From assembly GCA_036389795.1 (NCBI GenBank), contig DASVWD010000176.1, positions 1 through 33,493 of the forward strand: a stretch of 33,493 bases of DNA. The letters run 5' to 3'. Positions 1 through 7,578 of this stretch are shown piece after piece. A program made the position numbers and the translations under genes. The stretch is from Longimicrobium sp. (GTDB taxonomy: Bacteria > Gemmatimonadota > Gemmatimonadetes > Longimicrobiales > Longimicrobiaceae). The notes under the pieces were generated by a model, which saw only the letters and a list, made by a program, of their open reading frames with translations, made no database searches and was not told where the DNA came from. How positions within the stretch are numbered: position 1 is the stretch's first letter; every line of letters starts with the position of its first letter.

Positions 1-1
1 C

Positions 2-94
2 TTCGACTCCCAGGGTGGAGAGCGCGTAGCGCGACGCCTGCAGCGGCGTCTGGAGAGGCTCGGCTACAAGGTGGAACTGCGGAAGGCCGCCTGA
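2..94 (+). CDS. C-terminal end of an unidentified protein (partial)
   Basis: A reading frame open from the window edge ends at a TGA at 92-94 and encodes 30 residues ending in RLGYKVELRKAA. The segment is basic and probably helical (RVARRLQRRLERL), followed by a short strand-like tail. Arg-rich helices of this kind are common at transposase C-termini, but the fragment is too short to assign a family. The repeat-rich gap just downstream fits a gene boundary. Seen: the frame and stop. Inferred: that it is a real gene end. Confidence 0.45.
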   Translation, partial: FDSQGGERVARRLQRRLERLGYKVELRKAA

Positions 95-174
95 AGAGCG
101 CGACCCCGGCTCCGTAGTTTCTATTCAGGAGCCGCCGCGCGGAACCGTCGAAACGACGAGATCCCGGGCGGCGA

Positions 175-243
175 CGAAGGATCTGCGGGTGGGGTCCGAG
201 CGTGGGCCTGGCTGACGCTCGAGTCCCACCCGCAGATCCTTCG
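175..243. repeat. Long inverted repeat (hairpin) in intergenic repeat block
   Basis: A perfect 19-base inverted repeat (175-193 against 225-243, core AAGGATCTGCGGGTGGG) continues inward, after three mismatches, with six more paired bases (197-202 against 216-221). The loop is 13 bases. There is no T-tract on either side, so it looks like a REP-type palindrome and not a simple terminator. Its AAGGATCT core matches the dispersed repeat family found elsewhere in the window (357-500, 6762-6961, 16151-16300, 29388-29525). Confidence 0.75.
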
Positions 244-500
244 GGCGCACAAGCTCTCGTGCAGACGCGGCTTCGGTGTGTGCGCCCTCAGGATGACAAC
301 GTTTCCATGGGGCGGGTGGATAATACCGGATCCGGACGATCGGTTGCCTGTCTGCTGTCATCCTGAGACCCGGTCACACCGGACCAGCATCACCCGAATG
401 GCGGCAGGGCCGAAGGATCTACTCACCCTGGCAGGTGGGTTGGGCGCGGTAGCGGCACGGATGCCTGCTTGCCTTCATCCTTCAGTGTTCAACCGGATCG
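244..500. repeat. Dispersed GTCATCCTGAG/GAAGGATCT repeat copies
   Basis: The gap from 95 to 620 has no convincing gene. Besides the hairpin at 175-243 it holds an inverted CTCAGGATGAC copy near 287-297 and a direct copy at 357-500. The direct copy begins GTCATCCTGAG, passes through CCGAAGGATCTACTCACCC and CAGGTGGGTTGGGCGCGG, and ends near CCGGATCGGG. The last part matches 16151-16300 and 29388-29525 closely, so this is a multi-copy intergenic element. Short reading frames here are translations of the repeat. Confidence 0.75.
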
Positions 501-620
501 GGTATAGCACCCCTTGCGGTGCCGCCGTCCGGATCTGTCCCAGCCCGCCCCGCTTGCGCTCCCCACCGCGGCGCCGATAGCCTTCATCCGTCCCCAGGTG
601 CAGTCCCCACCGGAGGTTGC

Positions 621-1724
621 ATGCGCGTACACGGCACCCCCTACCGCACCGTCTGGCTCGACGACGGCGCGGTCCGGCTGATCGACCAGAACCGGCTCCC
701 GTTCGAGTTCGCGCTCGTCTCCTGCGCGGACCACCGCGAGACGGCCGCCGCCATCCGCGAGATGACGGTGCGCGGGGCGCCGGCGATCGGCGCGGCGGCG
801 GGATTCGCGCTGGCGCAGGCGCTACGCGAGGCGCCCGCGGGAGACCCGTGGCCGTACGCGCGCCAGGCCCGCGCGGTGATCGAGGCCACCCGCCCCACGG
901 CGCGCGACCTCTTCCACGCCGTGGAGCGCGTCTGGGCCGCCGCCGAGGCCGCCCCGCACCCGGGCGCCGTGGCGGAGGCCGCCCTCCGCGCCGCGCGGGC
1001 GTTCGCGGACGAGAGCGCGGAGAGCTGCCGGCGGATCGGCGAGCACGGGGCGCCGCTGGTCGCCGACGGCGCGCGCGTGCTCACCCACTGCAACGCCGGG
1101 TGGCTGGCCACGGTGGACTACGGCACCGCGCTGGCGCCCGTCTACCTGGCCGCCCAGGCGGGGAAGCGGGTGCACGTGTGGGTGGACGAGACGCGGCCGC
1201 GGGCGCAGGGGGCGCGGCTCACCGCCTGGGAGCTGGCCGGCGAGGGCGTCCCCCACGCCGTGATCGCCGACAACGCCGCCGCCTGGCTGATGAGCCGCGG
1301 CGAGGTGGACCTGGTGATCGTCGGCGCCGACCGCGTGGCCGCCAACGGCGACGTGGTCAACAAGGTGGGCACTCTCGCCAAGGCCGTCTGCGCGCGCGAG
1401 TTCGGCATCCCCTTCTACGTCGCCGTCCCCCCGTCGACCTTCGACGCGGCGGTGCCGGACGGGGCCGCGGTGACCATCGAGGAGCGCTCGGAAGACGAGG
1501 TGCACTACCAGACCGGGCCCGACGAGGAGGGGACGCTGCGCCGCGTGCGGGTGACGGCCCCCGGCTGCGCGGCGCGCAACCCGGCGTTCGACGTCACTCC
1601 CGCGCGCCTGGTGGCCGGCTACGTCACCGAGCGCGGCGTCTTCCGCGGCGGCGAGCTGCCGGCGGAGGTCTTCCCCGCCCCGGCCGCGCTCGCCGGATCC
1701 TCGACCCCTGGCCCGCAGCGCTGA
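621..1724 (+). CDS. mtnA: S-methyl-5-thioribose-1-phosphate isomerase
   Basis: Cytosolic methionine-salvage enzyme (367 aa) that isomerises 5-methylthioribose-1-phosphate to 5-methylthioribulose-1-phosphate; it belongs to the eIF2B-like family. The substrate loop MTVRGAPAIGAAAG is at residues 48-61. The catalytic Cys of THCNAG is C157, and the catalytic Asp of GADR is D237, followed by NGDVVNKVGT. The C-terminal segment AARNPAFDVTPARLVAGYVTE is also typical of the family. The ATG at 621 is preceded by GGAGG at 612-616, which decides against the longer in-frame extension upstream. Length is normal. It stands alone, with no other methionine-salvage gene in the window, so it is probably transcribed by itself. 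Confidence 0.95.
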   Translation: MRVHGTPYRTVWLDDGAVRLIDQNRLPFEFALVSCADHRETAAAIREMTVRGAPAIGAAAGFALAQALREAPAGDPWPYARQARAVIEATRPTARDLFHAVERVWAAAEAAPHPGAVAEAALRAARAFADESAESCRRIGEHGAPLVADGARVLTHCNAGWLATVDYGTALAPVYLAAQAGKRVHVWVDETRPRAQGARLTAWELAGEGVPHAVIADNAAAWLMSRGEVDLVIVGADRVAANGDVVNKVGTLAKAVCAREFGIPFYVAVPPSTFDAAVPDGAAVTIEERSEDEVHYQTGPDEEGTLRRVRVTAPGCAARNPAFDVTPARLVAGYVTERGVFRGGELPAEVFPAPAALAGSSTPGPQR

Positions 1725-1906
1725 GACCGGTCCCGCAGCCCTGGGCTCCCACCGCCGCTCGCGGCGGCGGTGTCCCAGGTTTGCAAATCATTCTTCATTG
1801 TCCAAACCGTGGCCGCGGCGCAATTTGTCGGAGGTTGATCCAGTTCCGCTGTTCATCTCCTCTCAAACACCCCGCTGGATCACCACCTCACGCGGAGGAT
1901 CAGCCC

Positions 1907-3028
1907 ATGATCCGCACCGTCCTCTTCTCTTCCGCCGCCGTGCTGCTGGCGGGCGCTCTCGGCTGCGACGAGGCGGCGCCGACCTCGACCGCGCCGGCGG
2001 GCCCGCCTCCCGCGCTGCTCTCCGCCGGCCCGCACATGGGCGTGCGGGGCGTCGAGAGCATCGGCACGCTGGGGTGGGACCACGGGTTCGGGTTCGAGAT
2101 CAACGAGTCCGGCGAGGTCGCCGGCCGCACGGACCTGGGCCCGCCCAACGCGCCGACGGCGACCCGCGCCGTGTTCTGGTCGCCCCGCACGGGCGCGCTG
2201 GACCTGGGCACCCTCGGCGGCGCGAGCTCCGAGACGCGGGCCCTGAACAACCGCGGCATGGTGGTCGGCCTGGCGCAGAAGCCCGGCGACGTCGGATTCC
2301 AGCAGCGGCACCCCACGGTCTGGAAGGTCGGCCCGCAGGGAGTGGAGACGATCGAGCTCGGCCCGTTCGTCCAGGGGCAGGCCGAAGACGTGAACGACCA
2401 GGGGCTGGTGGTGGGCTGGTCCGCCACGTCGGTGTTCGGGCCGCCGACGGCGTTCCGCTGGACCGAGACGGGCGGGTTCGACTGCCTTCCGCCCCTCGGC
2501 GCCGGGCCCGGCGGCGGGCGGAGCCAGGCGGCCGGGGTGAACGCGATCGGCGACATCGTGGGCAACAGCACCGTGTCGGCCCCCTTCTTCGACCACGCGG
2601 TGGTCTGGTGGCGGAACGGCGAGGTGACCGACATCGGCAGCATGGGGGCCAACACCACGGCCCGCTCCATCAACCTCCACGGCGAGGTGGCGGGCTTCGG
2701 CCAGCCGTGCCCCGGCTGCCCGCAGCACGCGTTCTACTGGAGCGCGGAGGACGGGATCATCGACCTGGGCACCTTCGGCGGCTTCCGCAGCTTCGCCTTC
2801 GAGATCGACAACCACGGCCGGGTGGCCGGCTGGTACGAGACCCCCGATTTCGTGAGGCACGCCTTCGTCTGGCACAAGGAGACCGGCAAGGTCGACCTGC
2901 CTACGCTGGGCGGGCCCAGCGCGAGCACGGGCAGCATCAACGCCCGGGGCCAGGTGACCGGCCGCGCCGAGGACGCCACGGGCGTCATCCACGCCGTGAT
3001 CTGGCAGCTGGGGCCGGATTCTCCCTGA
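1907..3028 (+). CDS. HAF-repeat secreted lipoprotein
   Basis: A 373-aa exported protein. A hydrophobic signal segment (residues about 4-18) ends in GALGC, a plausible lipobox although not the canonical L-A-G-C, so lipid attachment is inferred. The rest is a run of about seven degenerate repeats. Each pairs a DLGTLGG-like turn (SIGTLG, DLGTLGG, ELGPF, DIGSMG, DLGTFGG, DLPTLGG) with a NxxGxVxG motif (INESGEVAG, LNNRGMVVG, VNDQGLVVG, INLHGEVAG, INARGQVTG) and a W or AFYW strand. This is the HAF repeat, which probably builds a beta-propeller; its function is unknown. The ATG at 1907 has GGAGG at 1894-1898. A strong terminator follows, so it is monocistronic. Confidence 0.88.
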   Translation: MIRTVLFSSAAVLLAGALGCDEAAPTSTAPAGPPPALLSAGPHMGVRGVESIGTLGWDHGFGFEINESGEVAGRTDLGPPNAPTATRAVFWSPRTGALDLGTLGGASSETRALNNRGMVVGLAQKPGDVGFQQRHPTVWKVGPQGVETIELGPFVQGQAEDVNDQGLVVGWSATSVFGPPTAFRWTETGGFDCLPPLGAGPGGGRSQAAGVNAIGDIVGNSTVSAPFFDHAVVWWRNGEVTDIGSMGANTTARSINLHGEVAGFGQPCPGCPQHAFYWSAEDGIIDLGTFGGFRSFAFEIDNHGRVAGWYETPDFVRHAFVWHKETGKVDLPTLGGPSASTGSINARGQVTGRAEDATGVIHAVIWQLGPDSP

Positions 3029-3051
3029 CACAGCGATCCTCGCGATGGAAG

Positions 3052-3082
3052 AAGGGGCCAGTCTCGCGGCTGGCCCCTTTTC
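3052..3082 (+). terminator. Rho-independent terminator after the HAF-repeat gene
   Basis: A 10-bp perfect stem (AAGGGGCCAG at 3052-3061 with CTGGCCCCTT at 3070-3079), an eight-base loop and a TTTT run at 3078-3081. It begins 23 bases after the stop codon. Confidence 0.88.
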
Positions 3083-3163
3083 TCGTCGGGGGATGCAGAG
3101 CCGGCGCGCGCGCCTTAGCTTGCTCCCTTCGCTTCGCCGCACGCCCCGGACGACGATCCCAGG

Positions 3164-5227
3164 ATGACCGACCTCGCCTCGCCCCGCACCCAGACGCCGG
3201 CTTCCCCCGCCGAGGAGCCGCTGGACGCGCTCGTGCGCTTCTCGCGGCTGGTGGGGGCCGACCCCTCGCTGGTGCTGCGCGGCGGGGGGAACACGTCGCT
3301 GAAGGTGGAAGAGGCGGACGTGCTCGGGCGGCCCCAGCGCGTGCTGCGCGTGAAGGGGAGCGGCTCCGACCTGGCCTCCATCCGCCGCGCCGACTTCGCG
3401 GGGGTGCGGCTGGACGACGTGCTCCCGCTCTTCGCCCGCGGCGACATGAGCGACGAGGAGATGGTGGCGTACCTGGCGCGCTGCCTGACCGACCCGGCCT
3501 CGCCGCGGCCCTCGATCGAGACGCTGCTGCACGCCTTCATCCCCGCCGCGGCCGTCTTCCACTCCCACGCCGACGCGGTGCTGGCGCTGGTGAACACGCC
3601 CGATCCCGGGCGCCTGCTGGACGACGCGTTCGGCGGCGCGGTGCTGCGCATCCCCTACCGCCGCCCCGGCTTCCTGCTCTCGAAGGAGGTGGGCGAGGCG
3701 GTGCGCGCGCGGCCCGACGCGCTGGGGCTCGTCCTGCTCAACCACGGCGCCGTCACCTGGGGCGAGACGGCGGAGGAGGCGTACCGGCGCCACCTGGAGC
3801 TGGTCGCCCGCGCGCGGGAGCACGTCGAGTCGAAGTCGGGCGCGAAGGTGTTCGTGGCGGATTCGCGCTTCGCGATGGAGGGCGAGGCGCGGCGGAAGGC
3901 GGCGGCGGCGCTGGCCCCGGCGATCCGCGGCGCGCTCGGCCGCGAGCGGCGCGTCGTCATGCGGTACACGGACGCGCCGGAGGTTCTGCAGTTCGTCGGC
4001 TCGCCACGCGCGCTGGAGGCCTCGGCGGCGGGCGCGGCGACTCCGGACCACATCCTGACGACCAAGCGGCTCCCGCTCTGGGTGGACGTCGCCGATCCGG
4101 CGGACGTGGACGGCGTCGCGCGGAGCTTCGCGGAGGCGCTGGAGCGGTGGCGCGCGGACTACCTGGCGTACGTGGAGCGCTGGCGCACGGACGAGCCGGT
4201 GCTGGAGGCCGCGCCGCGCGTCGTGCTGGTGCCGGGCGTGGGGATGTGGACGGCGGGCGCGAACCCGCGCGCGGCGGCGCTCGCGCGCGACATCTACCTG
4301 CACACCATCGCCATCATGGCGGGCGCCGAGGCGCTGGGCGGCTACCGCTCGCTCCCGGAGCGGGAAGCCTTCCGGGCCGAGTACTGGCCGCTGGAGCTGT
4401 ACAAGCTCACCCTGGCGCCGCCCCCGCGCGAGCTGGCCGGGCGCGTGGCCCTGGTCACCGGCGCCGCGCACGGGCTGGGGCGCGCCGTCGCGCTGCGGCT
4501 GGCCGCGGCCGGCGCGATGGTCGTGGCGACGGACGTGGACGCCGCGGGGATCGAAGAGGTGGCGGGGGCGATCTCGGAGAAGGAGGGCGCGGGCGCGGCG
4601 CTCGCCTGCCCGCTGGACGTCACGCAGCCGGAGGAGGTGGAGGCGGCGCTGGAGCGCGCGTGCCTGGAGTATGGCGGGGTTGACGTGGTGGTCTCCAACG
4701 CCGGCATCGCGCACTGCGCGCCGATCGAGGCGCTGGAGCTGGCGGACTGGGAGCGGAGCCTGGCCGTGAACGCCACGGGGCACTTCCTGGTGACGCGCGC
4801 GGCGCTGCGCCTCTTCCGGCGGCAGGGGACGGGCGGGAGCCTGGTGTTCGTCGCCACCAAGAACGTCACCTCGCCCGGGCGCGACTTCGCCGCCTACAGC
4901 GCGTCGAAGGCCGCCGAGGCGCAGCTGGCGCGCGTGGCGGCCATCGAGGGCGGGGAGATCGGCGTGCGGGTGAACATGGTGAACCCCGACGCCATCTTCG
5001 CCACCGGCCTGTGGACTCCCGAACTGCGCGAGCAGCGCGCCCGCGCCCAGGGCATCGACCCTTCGCAGGTGGAGGAGTTCTACCGCAAGCGCAACCTGCT
5101 GGGCGTGCAGGTCCGCGCCGAGGACGTCGCCGAGGCCGTCCTCTTCCTCGCCTCCGACCGCTCCTCGCGCACCACGGGGGCGATGGTTCCGGTGGACGGC
5201 GGCGTGCGCGATGCGTTCGTGCGGTAA
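3164..5227 (+). CDS. Bifunctional class II aldolase / short-chain dehydrogenase
   Basis: A 687-aa two-domain cytosolic enzyme. The N-terminal half is a class II (zinc) aldolase: RGGGNTSLK near residue 39, metal-binding FHSHAD (H133, H135) and NHGAVTWG (H194). From about residue 428 a Rossmann-fold SDR follows: TGAAHGLG cofactor loop, VVSNAGIA, and the catalytic YSASK with Y578 and K582. This order and length fit the family annotated as rhamnulose-1-phosphate aldolase/lactaldehyde dehydrogenase. It would cleave a deoxy-sugar 1-phosphate to dihydroxyacetone phosphate and lactaldehyde, then oxidise the aldehyde. No rhamnose kinase or isomerase is nearby, so the substrate is inferred from the family. 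The ATG at 3164 has only a weak ribosome site. Confidence 0.9.
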   Translation: MTDLASPRTQTPASPAEEPLDALVRFSRLVGADPSLVLRGGGNTSLKVEEADVLGRPQRVLRVKGSGSDLASIRRADFAGVRLDDVLPLFARGDMSDEEMVAYLARCLTDPASPRPSIETLLHAFIPAAAVFHSHADAVLALVNTPDPGRLLDDAFGGAVLRIPYRRPGFLLSKEVGEAVRARPDALGLVLLNHGAVTWGETAEEAYRRHLELVARAREHVESKSGAKVFVADSRFAMEGEARRKAAAALAPAIRGALGRERRVVMRYTDAPEVLQFVGSPRALEASAAGAATPDHILTTKRLPLWVDVADPADVDGVARSFAEALERWRADYLAYVERWRTDEPVLEAAPRVVLVPGVGMWTAGANPRAAALARDIYLHTIAIMAGAEALGGYRSLPEREAFRAEYWPLELYKLTLAPPPRELAGRVALVTGAAHGLGRAVALRLAAAGAMVVATDVDAAGIEEVAGAISEKEGAGAALACPLDVTQPEEVEAALERACLEYGGVDVVVSNAGIAHCAPIEALELADWERSLAVNATGHFLVTRAALRLFRRQGTGGSLVFVATKNVTSPGRDFAAYSASKAAEAQLARVAAIEGGEIGVRVNMVNPDAIFATGLWTPELREQRARAQGIDPSQVEEFYRKRNLLGVQVRAEDVAEAVLFLASDRSSRTTGAMVPVDGGVRDAFVR

Positions 5228-5251
5228 CTCCACTCATGGTGATAGAGCGCC

Positions 5252-5280
5252 TTGACCGCCAGATAAGTATGACATATTAT
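5252..5280 (+). promoter_or_regulatory. Sigma70-type promoter of the toxin-antitoxin operon, predicting a leaderless mRNA
   Basis: TTGACC (5252-5257), a 17-base spacer and TATTAT (5275-5280) form a near-consensus promoter in locally AT-rich sequence just after the aldolase gene. Transcription would start 6-8 bases past the -10 box, that is at about 5286-5288, which is the antitoxin ATG at 5287. There is no Shine-Dalgarno sequence. The alternative in-frame ATG at 5269 lies upstream of the predicted start and overlaps the -10 region, so it is disfavoured. Confidence 0.75.
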
Positions 5281-5286
5281 CCTACC

Positions 5287-5529
5287 ATGCCAAAGACTAA
5301 AATCGCAGTCACTCTGGAAGCCGATCTGCTCAATCAGGTCGACACGCTCGTACGCCAACATCGTTTCAGCAATCGCAGTCAGGCTATCGAAGCTGCGGTA
5401 GCTGAGCAGGTGGCGCGTTTTCGTCGTACGCGCCTCGCCGAAGCCTGCGCGCAACTCGATCCCGCCGAGGAACGCGCGCTTGCCGAGGAGGGGCTCGGAA
5501 CTGACGCGGCTACCTGGCCCGAGTACTGA
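5287..5529 (+). CDS. Ribbon-helix-helix antitoxin (MazE-type)
   Basis: An 80-aa protein with an N-terminal ribbon-helix-helix DNA-binding fold (KIAVTLEADLLNQVDTLV, then FSNRSQAIEAAVAEQV) and a C-terminal acidic tail ending GTDAATWPEY. In this family the tail wraps round and blocks the MazF toxin. It should repress its own operon as a complex with the toxin. It ends three bases before the toxin start, so the two are coupled. The ATG at 5287 is chosen over 5269 because the -10 box (5275-5280) would place the mRNA start there. Base composition is somewhat less GC-rich than the neighbours, as is usual for mobile toxin-antitoxin pairs. Confidence 0.88.
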   Translation: MPKTKIAVTLEADLLNQVDTLVRQHRFSNRSQAIEAAVAEQVARFRRTRLAEACAQLDPAEERALAEEGLGTDAATWPEY

Positions 5530-5532
5530 GCG

Positions 5533-5868
5533 GTGCGCATCCGTCGGGGGGAGATCCGCTGGGCCGAGCTGGATCCGGTCCGTGGACGTGAGCAGGCCGG
5601 CCGGCGCCCGGTGCTGGTTTTGAGCCATGATGTGTTCAATGAGCGCTCTGGGACAGTGATCGCGGTCGCACTCACGAGCCAACCACAGCGAGCCGGTTTC
5701 CCGCTCACGCTGGAACTCGACTCCACGGCTCTGCCGAAGAAATCATGGGTGAAAATCAGCCAGATCCGCACCCTCGCCACGGAGCGCATCGGCGATGTTC
5801 TAGGTGAGGCCTCGCCTGAAGAACTCGTACAGGTAATCGAGGGGCTGAACGAGGTTATTGGAGACTGA
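5533..5868 (+). CDS. MazF/PemK-family mRNA interferase toxin
   Basis: A 111-aa protein with the classic MazF start RRGEIRWAELDPVRGREQAGRRPVLVLS, then FNERSGTVIAVALTS, the substrate-pocket strand LPKKSWVKISQIRTL, and a C-terminal helix EELVQVIEGLNEVIG. These are all the elements of the SH3-like MazF endoribonuclease fold, and it should cut single-stranded RNA at short motifs. Length is normal and no key element is missing, so it looks active. It starts at a GTG four bases after the antitoxin stop, so translation is likely reinitiated from the antitoxin. It converges on upp, with a shared hairpin between them. Confidence 0.92.
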   Translation: MRIRRGEIRWAELDPVRGREQAGRRPVLVLSHDVFNERSGTVIAVALTSQPQRAGFPLTLELDSTALPKKSWVKISQIRTLATERIGDVLGEASPEELVQVIEGLNEVIGD

Positions 5869-5887
5869 TGGGCTCTGATCAGGACGA

Positions 5888-5921
5888 GAAAACCCGGCCG
5901 CGATCCAATCGCAGCCGGGTC
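5888..5921 (-). terminator. Terminator between convergent mazF-like gene and upp
   Basis: Stem ACCCGGC/GCCGGGT (5892-5898 with 5914-5920), a C/A mismatch, then GCGAT/ATCGC and a three-base loop. Read on the minus strand (the upp direction) it is followed by TTTTC, making it a good upp terminator. Read on the plus strand it is followed by CTTTCG and may also stop toxin transcription. Confidence 0.8.
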
Positions 5922-5922
5922 T

Positions 5923-5950
5923 TTCGTACTTCCGTACTCTCGTACTTCGT
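5923..5950 (-). repeat. Octamer tandem array (AGTACGNN, inverted copy) beside the upp 3' end
   Basis: TTCGTACT, TCCGTACT and CTCGTACT follow one another in exact 8-base phase, then degenerate. On the minus strand this is AGTACGNN repeated, the same unit as the array at 6661-6724 on the other side of upp. Confidence 0.7.
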
Positions 5951-5959
5951 ACCCGTACC

Positions 5960-6604
<645 letters not shown>

Positions 6605-6660
6605 GGGCGCCTCCGGAGGCTGGACGGTCGGGCGGGCGTGAAGGTAGGGGGAGGACGGCG

Positions 6661-6724
6661 AGTGCGAAAGTACGGAAGTACGGAAGTGCGTGAGTGCGTG
6701 AGTGCGTGAGTGCGTGAGTTCGGG
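6661..6724. repeat. Eight-copy octamer tandem repeat (AGTRCGNN)
   Basis: Eight units in perfect 8-base phase: AGTGCGAA, AGTACGGA twice, AGTGCGTG four times, then AGTTCGGG. The first four bases and CG are nearly constant and the last two vary. It lies upstream of upp. Confidence 0.9.
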
Positions 6725-6761
6725 ATACCGTCTTCCGGGATTCGCTGTGCATTGGGAAGCT

Positions 6762-6961
6762 GTCATTCCGAGTGGAGCCCGATGCGCTGATCTCGCGTTC
6801 GCCACCGAAGTCGGCCGGGCTCCCGAGGAATCTACCCGCGGCCGGCAGGAGACCGGATCGATGCACGGAGCCGGCATCCGGGCGGGGTGGGTAGATTCCT
6901 CGGGCGCCGCCCAGCTCAGGTGTGAACTCCGGATCGGCACTGCGGCGCCGCTCGGAATGAC
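6762..6961. repeat. 200-bp palindromic intergenic element
   Basis: The outer arms GTCATTCCGAG (6762-6772) and CTCGGAATGAC (6951-6961) are exact inverted copies. A second nested pair, CCCGAGGAATCTACCC (6822-6837) and GGGTAGATTCCTCGGG (6889-6904), is also exact. The element is two head-to-head copies of the dispersed GTCATTCCGAG/GAGGAATCT unit. Reading frames across it are artefacts. Confidence 0.85.
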
Positions 6962-7009
6962 ACGGTTCGCGAGAGGACCGGATTGCACTGATTTCTGGAA
7001 TCCGGTATG

Positions 7010-7040
7010 AGTGCGAAGTGCGAAAGTGCATGAGTACGAG
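7010..7040. repeat. Short octamer array
   Basis: AGTGCGA, AGTGCGAA, AGTGCATG and AGTACGAG follow one another (the first unit one base short). This is the same unit as the 6661-6724 array, at the far edge of the 200-bp palindromic element. Confidence 0.7.
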
Positions 7041-7178
7041 ACCTGTCTCGCGCCCGACGGGTGCAGGCGAGGCCCTCTGCTCCGCACGGTCGCTTCGGCA
7101 CGCTTCTTCCGCGCCGTCGGATGCCGCTCTCGCCGCTTCCCCAGGCGAGGATCTCACCCGATGACATGGAGGTGGTGT

Positions 7179-7385
7179 ATGCGAGGAATCCGCCGGACCG
7201 TCTCCGCGGGCCTGCTCGGGCTCACGGTCGCTGGGGCGCTCGGCTTCGGCGCCGCGCAGGCGCTGGCCGCGCCCGCGTCCCCCACCGCCGCCGGCCGCGC
7301 GGCGTGCGACCCGCTCTACTGCCTGGATCTGTGCGGTCCCGAGTGGTACTGCGAGAAGAACGGCACCTGCCACTGCGGCGGCTGA
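7179..7385 (+). CDS. Small secreted six-cysteine peptide with defensin-like spacing
   Basis: A 68-aa precursor. RGIRR, a hydrophobic stretch (about 10-26) and an ALA|AP cut site at residue 30/31 form a signal peptide, leaving a mature peptide of about 38 aa. It contains cysteines 43, 48, 52, 58, 64 and 66, spaced C-X4-C-X3-C-X5-C-X5-C-X1-C and ending YCEKNGTCHCGG. The C-X3-C and C-X-C pairs, with the Gly before the fifth Cys, match the cysteine-stabilised alpha-beta motif of defensins and scorpion toxins. The loops between Cys1-2 and Cys3-4 are short. The ATG at 7179 is preceded by GGAGG(TGG). A strong terminator follows. No processing or modification enzyme is adjacent. The family is unrecognised; a toxin, antimicrobial or disulfide-rich structural role is inference. 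Confidence 0.7.
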   Translation: MRGIRRTVSAGLLGLTVAGALGFGAAQALAAPASPTAAGRAACDPLYCLDLCGPEWYCEKNGTCHCGG

Positions 7386-7411
7386 CGGCGAGTCCTCCGC
7401 GCCGGCCGACG

Positions 7412-7448
7412 GCGGGACGGCCTTTCGATCTCGGTCGTCCCGCTTTTC
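7412..7448 (+). terminator. Rho-independent terminator after the cysteine-rich peptide
   Basis: An 11-bp stem including one G-U pair (7412-7422 with 7433-7443), a 10-base loop and TTTT at 7444-7447. It isolates the peptide gene from the next operon. Confidence 0.85.
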
Positions 7449-7472
7449 TGGTGGGAGGCAGGTAAAAATCAC

Positions 7473-7501
7473 TTGACAAGATGTAAAGCACACTTTACCA
7501 T
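7473..7501 (+). promoter_or_regulatory. Near-consensus sigma70 promoter of the membrane protein/HTH operon
   Basis: TTGACA (7473-7478), a 17-base spacer and TACCAT (7496-7501). It sits in an AT-richer pocket about 78 bases before the ATG at 7579. Confidence 0.75.
7483..7498. promoter_or_regulatory. Palindromic operator overlapping spacer and -10 box
   Basis: GTAAAG-CACA-CTTTAC is a perfect 6-base inverted repeat with a 4-base spacer. It fills the second half of the promoter spacer and the first half of the -10 box. A dimer bound here would block polymerase. The HTH protein at 7974-8177 is the obvious candidate, giving autorepression (inference). Confidence 0.65.
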
Positions 7502-7578
7502 CTCTCTCCGACGTCTCCAGTCGTGCTCCCCGCGAGCGACGCGGAGACCTCGCGTCGGAACCCGCACCGCCGAACCCC

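Noticed and set aside
175-243. Hairpin as a terminator for the partial upstream gene
   Set aside because: It has no T-tract, and its core recurs elsewhere in the window as a dispersed repeat.
617-3028. 803-residue frame continuous through mtnA into the HAF-repeat gene
   Set aside because: The first part is the wrong frame of mtnA; the real gene begins at 1907 with its own ribosome site and signal peptide.
1880-5233. 1117-residue open frame on the minus strand
   Set aside because: It is antisense to the HAF-repeat and aldolase genes, rich in Arg/His/Pro/Ala with no motifs, and is a GC-rich shadow.
6661-6724. Octamer array as a CRISPR
   Set aside because: There are no spacers, since the units are directly abutting, and no cas genes are present.
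7179-7385. Cysteine-rich peptide as a lanthipeptide or other modified-peptide precursor
   Set aside because: It has a Sec signal peptide, few Ser/Thr residues near the cysteines and no modifying enzyme nearby.
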